A stretch of 24,490 bases of DNA from Fomitopsis serialis (taxonomy: Eukaryota > Basidiomycota > Agaricomycetes > Polyporales > Fomitopsidaceae), in the NCBI RefSeq assembly GCF_022376445.1, contig NW_025955495.1:1-24490 (forward strand). Direction: 5' to 3'. Below, piece by piece: positions 12,030 to 20,874 of the stretch. The notes under the pieces are model-generated. The model had not been told where the DNA came from and ran no database searches. It saw only the letters and a list, made by a program, of their open reading frames with translations. How positions within the stretch are numbered: position 1 is the stretch's first letter; the number at the start of each line of letters is the position of its first letter. A program made the translations under genes and the position numbers.

Positions 12030-12195
12030 TTAGCCGTGGCCACTGGGTGGCCAAGGCGTGGACTGTCGTAGCCACAGAGGAGCCATTGGTTTACGCAGCG
12101 AGCTAGTACAAAGAGGGCACCACTGGGCGTGCGCGGCCACAGACGTGGCTGAGAGCGTGGCGCAGGGCGCCTACGCGTCTGTGGCTGTCTGTCGG
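12030..12195. repeat. Cluster of GTGGC/GCCAC motifs inside the right end
   Basis: About eight copies of GTGGC or its complement occur in about 165 bp, including the hairpin GGCCACCCAGTGGCC in reverse at about 12038-12052. They lie between the protease start and the right terminal repeat. Arrays of short motifs near transposon ends commonly bind transposase, so these are candidate binding sites; binding is inferred only. Confidence 0.5.
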
Positions 12196-12311
12196 GCTCC
12201 CAAAATTGCCCCACAGTCGACCAAATTAGTGATCATCGCCGCTCAATGTTGGCTCAATGTCGCATTTTGGAGCGACTTGGGGAGGGTGGACGGTTTTTTC
12301 GCACTTTTGGT

Positions 12312-12360
12312 ATAAAATTTCGGAATACCCCATCCAAGGCCCGACCACCCACCCCTCCCC
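12312..12360 (+). repeat. Right subterminal C-rich repeat
   Basis: A TAAAATTTCG element and CCGACCACCCACCCC at 12341-12355 repeat the left subterminal sequence in the same orientation, just inside the right terminal repeat. Confidence 0.7.
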
Positions 12361-12364
12361 CGAT

Positions 12365-12402
12365 GGCCCTGTGTACGAGATCTTCCGATCTGGTACCCCT
12401 TG
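12365..12402 (-). repeat. Right terminal inverted repeat of the transposon
   Basis: The reverse complement begins CAAGGGGTACCAGA at 12402, identical to the left end, with the TCGTACACA block aligned further in. Confidence 0.92.
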
Positions 12403-12410
12403 GTCACAGG
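12403..12410. repeat. Target-site duplication, right copy (GTCACAGG)
   Basis: Exact copy of the 8 bp at 6099-6106, directly outside the right terminal repeat. Confidence 0.93.
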
Positions 12411-15400
12411 AGCATCTAATTCTGATGGGCGATACTTACTCGCCATGCTGTCAGACAGTCTTCGCGCTTGTTCTACCGGGCCCCGACCACGTCACCACCG
12501 TGTCTGATCAGAAGGACTGCAAGCTGGGGGCTCTCGACGTGCAAAGCATGCGGAAGTACCGCGTCCAACACCTCCGTGAATCGTGACGATGGAAAGCATC
12601 GAACGGGCTGGGTCCATCGGGACCCAACCGGAACGGTCTTCCTGTCGCAGCGCTCATACGCGCCGGCGAGGTATGCTTATCAGTTTCTCATCCTCCGTCA
12701 CTCCAGAACTCACTCACCAATCACCTTTCGCAGCCAGTCCTGGTCGGAAAACCGGTCCAACTCCTGCCAGTAGAGGAAGACCAAGGAGAACAATTCGCGG
12801 AACACTTCAGGCCCGGCGCACTGAATAGCTGTCACTTCCCCCACGCGTTGTCCGTCTCGAAGAGATGTGCTCTTGCGCATCTGAGGGTACGCTGACGAAC
12901 ATGAATAGACAAGAATCCGCCGGCTCTGTTCCCCTCTGCATGCTGAGCGCTCAACTTGCCTCTGCAGACCAAATCGATACCGTTCCGCCTGGCCAGATGC
13001 GCCGGAATGTTGCTCGACCGCCGCGTTCAGACAGCGACACTCAAAGAGCAAGCGGTACGTCGTGCTTCCGTTCCCGCAGTGGCACATGCTCACGTTCCTC
13101 TGACCAGGCTGTAGCTGAATCGCGCCCACCGGCATTCACCTAATACCCGTGGCCTCCGACTCCCTACACAACCATACAGTTTCTGATCAAGGCGATCGTG
13201 CACGGTACTCCTTCCGTCAACGATGTCCGCATGTCGCCCTGATACTAAGTCTGGCGCTCGAAGTCGACAAGATATCCACAAGTCGTGCCGTTGCAGGTCG
13301 ATCCCTTCCAGCGATCGTCCTCGTAAGTTCGTCCTTATGTCCAGAGATTTACGCGGCCCTGACTCCCGACACAGCTCTTCCAGCCGACCGTATGCGGGAT
13401 GTTTTATCCAAGTATTTCTGATTGATACGCGGAGCCTGCACTCGCTTGACTGGAGATACTGTAGCTCCTCCACCTGCTGTTGTTAGCGTTTTACGACAGA
13501 GGACGTGACGCAAGACTGCACATGTTCGCACCATGCGATATAATGAGAATCGACCCTCGTTGCGCTCGACGAAAGTCGCTGAGGCGAGCCCGGATTTCAT
13601 CACGTCTAGATCTTCTGCGTCCAACGTAACGGTAAAGGGAAGGCGCGCCGAGCTCGGCTTCGATCGTGGGGAAGATAGAGCTCTGATAGGCGCGTGCGAA
13701 CGTGGCGGCGGGTGGCACCGGTGTGGCTCACCATATTGGGCAGTCCTCATCGTCAGTGGCCACTGTCCGCCGTACGTAGAGAGTTGTCGATTTACACGTT
13801 CTCAACTAAGAAGCACAGAATTATACACGTATTTCGCAGACAACATGGACGCTCTCAGATGCGCTGCTCGAGCGTGATGTTCCTGAACGTGCTGTCGTCG
13901 TCATCAAGTGCCTAAAATCGCGCCGTGTAACCGTAAATAACGCACCAATAGGAACTTCGTTCCCCGCGTCGATTGCCTAGATTCAGATCCTCGCCGCCAC
14001 GCTGCGGCCGCACTGGTCTCCACGCGGCAATCAACGCCCCCAAACGAGTCGCCACGACACCAGAGAGGCAAGCGAGGGCCGAGGACAGGGGCATCCACAA
14101 GACTTTCTCCTGACTTTCTCCGTGGACCTCGTCGTGGACTGGAGCTTTTTGTCTGCCTCCGCGCGCCTGATACATCTTGTTGTTTGCGTCGCGACGATAT
14201 CAACCCCCTCCCCTGCTGCAAAGATACCCCCTCCTCCTCCCCCTCCTCGTACCGCATCCCTCCGGTCGACCTTGCCTGCCAGCTCTGTGATGACTCATAT
14301 GCTGCTATGAGCGTGAGCTCGCGAAAACGGACCTTGACGCCAGGACACTATCCCGAGTTGAGTGAGTTCCCGCGGAGGTCGCGGAGCATCACCTGGCAGC
14401 GAGTATGTAACAGGCCGCCCTCAGAAACTTCAGTACCACTCACATGGCCGTTTTCATGTAGAGATCTTGCGTTGTGGACATTCCACGATAGTTCAATCCT
14501 TCGAGGCGAGACTCGCAATCCCGTATACCGCGTATCTATCGTGGTGAGATCCTGGCGCTACCTTACGCAGAGGTCAGTCTGTTTCAGCCATGCTGCTGCC
14601 CATGACCCACTCACCTCACGCTCTGGCGACTGGATAGTCCCCTGAGGTGTGAGACAAGGCGCGGTGCGCACGACGGTCGATAGCGCTCGGTTCGCCGGAT
14701 GTCCGAAGATGACCGCGTGGCGTATTCAAGAAACGCACGACATAATAAGGTAGGGCCTGCGTCGATAGGTAAGTCCAACGAGGTTGTACACAAGCTCAAT
14801 GACTCGCACCTGTCCAGGCTCCAGCTGTCTTCATGCGCCAGACAAGTTCATTCCCGAGTCGTTGATGAGTTTCCACAGATAGGATCGGTGCATTGATCCG
14901 TGAGGTCCTGCGAAAACTGGCAGTGATGTTGTAGTGCCCGATGCCAGAGTTTGCTCTGTGCGCGGGAAGACGGCCTCGTCGACGCACTTGGCTTCGCGGG
15001 CTCCCGACTTGCGGGCCTCTTTTAGGTTCGTCGGCTTGTTCGAGGTTCATGAAGAGTGGCGGTGACGAGTTAACCTTGCCCGTTCTTCGCATGCGCAGAT
15101 AGTCTAGTGCATAATTGGCTCGGACACTGCGTATCGCATTCATTCTAGCAATCTACGTCGTGGGTCCTTGGTTGAGAATTGACAAGCAGATCGGGACATG
15201 TACAGGCCAGATGTTGATACATCTCAGCACGACGTCCCGGCAGTCGCACTTGACTTCGGTGCGACTGTGGTATCTAGACCCCGAGGTGCTGGCCCGTGAC
15301 TCTCATCTTGCTATCCTCCTGGCCTTCCGGTGCGTTGACGAGTCGAATTACGCCTAAAGGTAAGGAAGGAGCTCCTCCAGATGCATCCTTATGGATTGGT

Positions 15401-15697
15401 TCGCTCTTGTTGCCCGAACGTCGCTTGGCGACGTCTCAGCGGCCTAGATTTGGTGTGTGCAGGGTTTGCGTGTCCGAAGCATCCTATTTGTGAGAAGAGG
15501 ATGCTTCGTCATGACGTGGTGAGGGTAGAACCGTTCGCCGTTGTGCCGCGTTCTCGTCGTCGCATGAATAGGCAAAGCGAAGGGGTGGTACACTTCAACT
15601 TCCCGACTTGCGGGGCCTCCAGGGCCGTCACGTTGTTCGCCTGCGTGAATGGAAACGATATCCGGGTGCGCATCGTTGACGACCTGGAGATTCTGTG
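12411..15697. other. Degenerate stretch between the transposon and the right repeat arm
   Basis: About 3.3 kb with many short overlapping ORFs on both strands and no recognised family. The best coding hints are on the minus strand (13135-12718, and pieces near 13718-13491 and 14175-13912), but they do not join into one frame. A 16-bp string around CCCGACTTGCGGG appears twice (about 15003-15018 and 15601-15616). This is best read as decayed DNA, possibly an old gene region split when the transposon inserted. Confidence 0.5.
12718..13135 (-). pseudogene. Exon-like fragment of an unknown gene
   Basis: The minus-strand frame is open for 141 codons, and its second half (LRDGQRVGEVTAIQCAGPEV, ELFSLVFLYWQELDRF) looks like genuine folded protein. 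It is followed by a good donor, gtgagtgag, starting at 12717. I cannot find a matching downstream exon in frame, and the first half is rich in Arg/Cys and less convincing. Family unknown. It could be one surviving exon of a host gene lying where the transposon inserted. Confidence 0.35.
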
Positions 15698-16119
15698 TAG
15701 TCTTCATTCGGCGCTAAATCCGGAATGGCGACGTGTACGGAAACGTCGCTTGACCTAACGCCTCCAACGGTTGCGTCCTGATTCTTGACGTCGTATGGCT
15801 GCTCAAGCCTGCGCCTGGCGGCACAGTTAGGTAACGGAATCTCGTCTCGACGTCTCGTAAACCAGCTCACTTGTTCTGCCAACGACATCCCGAGAGGATA
15901 GGACTCGACATAAGCACTGGCAGGGTCGCCGCAGCGCCGAATCCCTAGTCGACACTGCATAGGACGAATGGCCCCCGCAGACGGGCACAGCGTTACGATC
16001 TTCGTGCCTGCGTTGCGCATGCGCGCCCAAGATCTGTCGCCCGTTCTAGGTTACTCGTGCCACGCATACCCTTTTGGACGTATGCGTCCCACTGGTGCGT
16101 CCCCCTCGACATCGTATGG

Positions 16120-16414
16120 CTGATCTCCTCTTCGATAGGTGACATACTTGAGGCTCGTGCGTTCATGGATGAGGACCGAGACGTGTATGAGGGCTTGCGA
16201 TAACGTTTCGGCGTTGGAGCTTCGGTACACCGCGGATGCCGCGAAGACCTTGGTCGAAGATTGGCCCATAGATCCCTGGTCCACGGTTCCGCTGGCCATT
16301 ATGAGGCCTACAGGTTCGCTCCTGAGATTCGCCGTCGGTGATGTATTTATTTGCCTTGTCAACTCGCGCGCAGAGGAAGCCTTGACAAGGAAAGTCGACT
16401 CATGCATCGGCTGA
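16120..16414 (+). pseudogene. Decayed unknown gene in the right arm (gene Y, right copy)
   Basis: Plus-strand translation from about 16139 gives YLRLVRSWMR, then MRACDNVSALELRY, AKTLVEDWPID and SLLRFAVGDVF before a stop at 16412-16414. The left arm has the same protein order on its minus strand (3830-4100). This right copy is the more open of the two, but only about 90 residues survive and no intact gene can be built. Function unknown. Confidence 0.4.
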
Positions 16415-17156
16415 ACGGTGATACGATCACCGACGGGAAGTATATCGTGACAGGCGTAATGCAACCAGGCCGAACGGCGGGCGTTCGGGGTTCGTTCCAT
16501 ATGAACGAGAGAAAGAGACTGCTGTGGTGTTCGCCTCCGTACGCAGTGTCTAAGGAAAGCGCCCTTGCATGCGCTGGGTCACTGTGTCGGGGCGAATCAT
16601 GCACGAAGTTGGAGGACGGGGGGCGTCATCGTCTCTGCTCCAAAGTACAGACCCCGTTGTGGACGTGGGGAACTAGGATCTCGGGCCGTGATGTCTCGAC
16701 CACATCTGCCAGTCGTACAGTGTGCGAGCCGTCAATCGGTTCTGGTTGTCCACTGAGCAGCACCACTTGCGGAGGATGGTCAAGCTCCCTGGCATCGTCG
16801 TGATCTGCAGTTTGTTGGATGTTTGGGCACGGTCGTTACGCACGCGTCTCTGATGTGTTTACGACTCTGCGCGAGCTCGTGAGACGACGGTATCTGCTTC
16901 TCTGAAGATGCTCACCTTCAACAGGGGCGGCCTTCACGGCTTTATGCAAATCATGAGGGGCTGAACTGCTGCTAGTACATAGGGTGCAGGGAGAACTTGA
17001 AGTTCGTAGGTATGTCGAGATACCAAGACATCACTGGAGCCAGGATGAGGCAACACGACCAGATGCGTGGTAGTTGTCCACGACGATGCCAGCTCGCGGT
17101 ACGTGGTGTTGTTGTGTGGATCTTTGTTTCTTCCAGGCAGTGTTCAGTTATCTAGG

Positions 17157-17922
17157 TTACCCGCCAACCTGTACAAAGGTCAGTCCATTGTTTGAAGGAA
17201 GTGAGAATGATCTAACCAACTCACGTCGCTGTCTATGTGTGAGGAAATAGCCTAACGAGTACGGTGTACTCAGGAAAGATGTGAAACCATCGCGGACGGA
17301 TGCACACGGATGCTCGTCTGTCAGACGTTTCCATAGGTGAGCGACGTCCGGTTTGGCCAGATAGACAGCGAGACTGAGCTTGTCGTATAGCATCGAGGTA
17401 ACTTGGTGGATAAGGACGACGGGGGCGGGCGTTGGCCACGATGCAGAAGAGGAGGTGGGAAGAATCGAGTCGTGATGAAGTAGCGTAATGAACGATGCAA
17501 GGCTGTGCTCGTAACGGCGTTCAGGCCACAAATCCGTCTCGTAGTTCCAGGGCTATCGTCGTCGATGGGCCTGGGAAGGACAATGCCATTAAGCAAAGGA
17601 TGACCGTCGATGGTTCGAAAGTGAGTGCCACGCCTATGTCAGTTGCACGACGTGTAAGTTGAATAAGTCGCACAATGAGCAGGCATGTCGCTTACTTTAT
17701 CGATGCGCCGCTCGTCCCGGAGCGGCGGAAGACAAAGGAAACAACGTAGGAGCATTCAGGGTGCGTGAAGGTGGCGGTAGAGAGTGAGCCACTCGAGGTG
17801 GGGACAGAAATTTTAGTGCGCCAAGCTCGTTCGGATGTGACTATGGACTGATATTCGGCTTCAGAGACTGTGTATACGACCTAACCGCCTCTTGGGAGGA
17901 CGAGGCTTGCTGGAAGAGCCAT
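17157..17922 (-). pseudogene. Decayed unknown gene in the right arm (gene X, right copy)
   Basis: This is the better-preserved copy of the gene in the left arm. From ATG 17922 the sequence runs through YTVSEAEYQSIVTSERAW and PECSYVVSFVFRRS to a donor AAA|gtaagc at 17695. The intron ends catag at 17634 (62 bp) and reading continues in phase with RGTHFRTIDGHPLLNG and IDDDSPGTTRRICGL. Further on, a different frame (open 17531-17157) carries KLSLAVYLAKPDVAHLW and KRLTDEH, so at least one frameshift separates the parts. A second intron is possible near 17230-17165 (gtgagttgg ... tacag). Family unrecognised, no membrane segment or signal peptide. Confidence 0.5.
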
Positions 17923-17937
17923 AGGATGGAACGACTG

Positions 17938-17953
17938 CTCGGCTGCTGCCGAG
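17938..17953. repeat. Hairpin at the tip of the right arm
   Basis: CTCGGCTGCTGCCGAG is the counterpart of the hairpin at 2046-2061, with a 6-bp stem. Confidence 0.5.
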
Positions 17954-17966
17954 TGGTACCCTCTCA

Positions 17967-18538
17967 CCGAAGCCACTGGAACGTGGGAGGGATTGTCGTC
18001 GACCTCGGGCAGCAGAGACCCCAAAACTGGTCGTCGTCGAGTCCGGAGTGGCGAGATAGCTCAAATATCGAGGGCAGGCTGGCGGCCGATGGCTGAGGAA
18101 GCCGCGGCAAGTCGCGGCAAGAGGCCGTCGGTGCTGGGGGTCTGTGCGCAGTTCCCAAATCCGGATATGCCTTGGTCTCGATGCGGGCAGTCGCGCATGT
18201 CGTCTCTGGGGCGAGAGCGAGGGGCTCTGACGGGCGAGCCTGTCGCAGAGGGCTGTTCGGAGCAGGGTAATGCTCCGAATGGTTCGCTGGGTCTGGTTCG
18301 CGCGAGCGGAGTGACGGGGCCGGGCGGGAAGGGAGAGTGGGATCAGAGCGTACTCAGCGGGGCGCGAAATGAGGTATTTAATTTGCACGCGCCAACTCAA
18401 ACATGGCTCGCTACTCTACCCACGACCATCACCTTTCTGCGCCCTCCTGTCCTGCGCCTCCCCCAAACCTTCCTACTCCCTCTACCCTTGCCTCGTTCAT
18501 ATATCCACACTCGATTTTATTCTGTAGTATCCAGCAAC
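17967..18538 (+). promoter_or_regulatory. Upstream region and promoter of the plus-strand zinc-finger gene
   Basis: Beyond the arm edge the sequence is unrelated to the left side. From about 18400 it becomes strongly pyrimidine-rich on the plus strand, as in many fungal promoters. AT-rich TATA-like sites occur at 18375-18381 (tatttaa) and 18499-18507 (catatatcc), the latter about 40 bp before the ATG at 18539. The long ORFs here overlap each other on both strands and look like composition effects. Confidence 0.5.
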
Positions 18539-20284
18539 ATGTCTCTCGGTCTTGATCTTGATCTCTTTGAACTCGAGGACGATATCTTCCCGCCCTTGTA
18601 CAGGTAAGATTCCACCGCTGGTCTCAACTACCTCGATGGCTGACAGCTTTGCAGCACATCACTCCCTGACCCAGTCTTCGACAGCTTGTCGGCTATTGGC
18701 CCTCTCAGTCTGTGCATCGATGGCATACCGCTGGATCTTGGGGATGTAGACAATGAAGGGTCCGGCGCCGAATTACATTCTTATGTTTCCTTGGCTGACA
18801 GCGCATCTTTCTTTATGTTCTTGCAGTTTCTCTGCTGATGTGGTCAACAGGACCACTGTACCGACCGAACCGACACGCATGACACATGTCCTGCCATCGT
18901 TTTCCCCGCCGACGATACCTTCAGTCTCGTCGTCGTTGTCGCCTCCGCCCGCAACATCTCCCCTACACGGTTCATCTGCGTTGCAACAGCAGCCATGGAG
19001 TCCCGAAGTAAGATGTTACACGTACCCTAACGATGGGTTTGGCATGGTGACCAGGTAAGTTTCTTGATATGCTTGCTGTATATCTACTGATGTGATTAAC
19101 AGGAGCAATGGTCCTGCTGAGCCTCCTCAGATTGCACGGGTTCTGCCATCGTTCGCCCCGCCGGCGGCATCCTCTGGATCTAAGGCTCCAATTCCATCAC
19201 ACAGAGTTCGAGGGCCTCGAAAGGCAGCGTACGTAACTGTCTCGCTCTGTCCACATAATATGTCTCAAGCATTGCCTCATCATTAACAGTCGTGCCAAGG
19301 GGCGTGAGCTCCGCCCCCGTACGTACGCCGGGCCTTCTGTAGAAGCAGACCCGACCACTGCGTTTCTTCCCCTGCCATTCGACATCCCGTACGTAGCCGC
19401 ATAATGTATTCTCTTCGTTTCAGAGGTTAATGGCCATTACTCCGCATAATAGGGTGGTGGACGAGACGCGTGTCGCAAACTGGGAAGGATATAACGCCTT
19501 CCGGACCCACCCGGACCCACACACTCCGGGCGCGCCCTCTACGCCCGTTATTCCGTCGGCGCCCGTCCATGACGGGAACTTTGTGCATAGCTTCGTTCAC
19601 GCTGTGTACCAGCCGCATTACCAACTCGACAGTGGACTCGACGAGATTCCCAACGGGATCCCCGACATACATCCTCCTGCTGCTGTGAGATCCAGTCGCA
19701 AGCGCCGACGGAGAACAGACGGCGAGGAGGACGAGGATGCGCGCTCACGCCCCGCGCCATACATACCCCAGCCGACCCCGGTGGACACCACCACTCCCAG
19801 TCCTCCTGTAAAGTGCAGGTGGAAGGGTGCGGATAAGCGCGGGTGCAGCAGGACAGGCACCGAGGTGGAGATTTGGGAACACATCCGTGCCGACCATTAC
19901 GCTGCGGACCAGGACCCTGCGAAACCGGAGCCAGCACCGGTGGTCGCTACGTGCGGTTGGGACGGGTGTACCTTCGAGGGGACACAGGAGGCGCGGTTTT
20001 ACCACTGGCAGGATAAACACAGGAAGGTGATCGCAGCTGACTTCCGCACGAGGGGCATCACGAAGGAGGCGGACAGGATCTACCACTGCAAGCTCTGCCC
20101 AAAGACGATGAGGCTTGACAACGGCGACCGGCATATGCAAGTCGCACATTGCATGTTCGGTGGCTTGATGTATCGGTGGTGCGAGATGTGCGGGAGTTAC
20201 AAACGCACGGACCAGACGAATAAAACCCGAGACCATTACGGTGGTTGTCTGAATAAGTTCATGAAAAACAACTTCGTTCCATAA
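18539..20284 (+). CDS. Four-zinc-finger putative nuclear protein, plus-strand member of a convergent pair
   Basis: The model has six exons: 18539-18603, 18655-18759, 18851-19054, 19103-19228, 19290-19388 and 19426-20284 (about 485 residues). Start MSLGLDLDLFELEDDIF gives an acidic, aliphatic N-terminus. The middle is Pro/Ser-rich. A basic RSSRKRRRR stretch is a likely nuclear localisation signal. Four fingers follow: a C-x9-C...H-x4-H type (VKCRWKG...), C-x4-C...H-x4-H (CGWDGC...HWQDKH), C-x2-C...H-x4-H (CKLC...HMQVAH) and a terminal C-x2-C...H-x3-C (WCEMC...HYGGC). Two junctions are weak: exon 2 needs donor gtccgg at 18760, and exon 6 needs either acceptor gag at 19425 or donor gtagcc at 19393. 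Exons 5-6 and the finger region are secure. DNA or RNA binding is likely from the fingers; targets are unknown. Confidence 0.72.
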
Positions 20285-20874
20285 GTCCATCCGCCGTTTC
20301 GTCTTACCTCGCATCCTCCTCTGTAGCCCTGTCGTTGCTATGCTCTTGTGATTACTCTCGGTGTTGTTGTTCGCTTTGCTCTGACTGCTGCTGTTTGTTG
20401 TGTACTTGCATCGTTCAACCGTACTCGTGTACCACGTCCTATAGTTCCTCGATATCTTATTCGTGTATAACAGTCATCTGTGCAGGAGTTCAAATCCAGG
20501 AACTTGAATTCTTCGACGATCTGCAGTGTCACCAAATGTAATCCGATCATAGTACCCGGCTATAGTCAACTATGGGACGAGTCCATCGCGAAGAGGCAGT
20601 AGGTTCGCAATCAGTCGAAGCGATTACATGTATTTTGCGTGTACAGAGTTGAATGTTACACGGCGCCCGTATAAAACTACGCGACACGTCTTTGCAGAGA
20701 AAGTTCTCCGACAACGCACGACGTGCTGAATAATGAACGAGCTTTGTGATCGACTGAGCAGACTGTTGAGAGGGCAATTAAGCAACGGAACGCACTATGA
20801 TTGACAATGAAGGGCTATGTGAAAGGATGACAATGCTGTCTACGAGGACGATTCACAGCGTTCCAGCGGGGTCC
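20285..20874. other. Intergenic region between two convergent gene ends
   Basis: Holds the 3' sides of both zinc-finger genes. The plus side is rich in tgctgt/gtgtt steps (20340-20410), and no coding frame is convincing. No canonical AATAAA is visible on either strand near the stop codons. Confidence 0.5.

Larger units (their letters stand above)
6107..12402 (-). mobile_element. Complete hAT-like DNA transposon carrying a Ulp1 protease and a transposase candidate
   Basis: The 6,296-bp element is bounded by inverted repeats that both begin CAAGGGGTACCAGA (6107-6120, and 12402-12389 in reverse). Beyond that they share an aligned TCGTACACA block, giving about 38 bp of imperfect terminal repeat. 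The exact 8-bp duplication GTCACAGG flanks it. The CA(A/G)GGG start and 8-bp duplication fit hAT-type elements best, but P-like and KDZ elements also make 8-bp duplications. Both internal genes read right to left: a Ulp1-like protease (12022-11007) and a large zinc-finger protein (from at least 10725 to 6328). Matching ends and duplication point to fairly recent insertion. An apparent frameshift in the large gene suggests this copy may no longer move by itself. Confidence 0.92.
15698..17966 (-). repeat. Right arm of the long decayed inverted repeat
   Basis: In reverse complement this matches the 2034-4800 arm block by block. The outer edge at 17966 (reverse-complement TGAGAGGG) matches the left edge at 2034. 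Beyond the edges the flanks differ completely: SMC3 on the left, unrelated DNA on the right. The block near 16890-16970 is an exception and matches the left arm in direct orientation. Confidence 0.85.

Noticed and set aside
12023..12214. Minus-strand ORF just upstream of the protease start
   Set aside because: It ends in a stop before the protease ATG in its own frame and covers the GTGGC motif cluster; no splice site joins it convincingly.
6107..12402. Classing the element as an LTR retrotransposon or Helitron
   Set aside because: It has inverted rather than direct long ends, an 8-bp duplication, and no reverse transcriptase, integrase, Rep or helicase motifs.
17605..17625. GGTTCGAA resembling a tRNA B box in the right arm
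   Set aside because: There is no A box at proper distance, no acceptor or anticodon stem pairing, and the site is part of the gene X repeat.
2034..17966. Reading the whole 15.9-kb span as one element inserted in SMC3
   Set aside because: The sequence after 17966 does not resume SMC3 in any frame, and no target duplication is visible at 2033/17967.
17861..18400. Long minus-strand ORF of 179 codons crossing the right arm edge
   Set aside because: It spans two unrelated sequence blocks, is very rich in Arg/Ser/Pro, and the plus strand is also open over 17993-18607. This is typical of GC-rich non-coding DNA.
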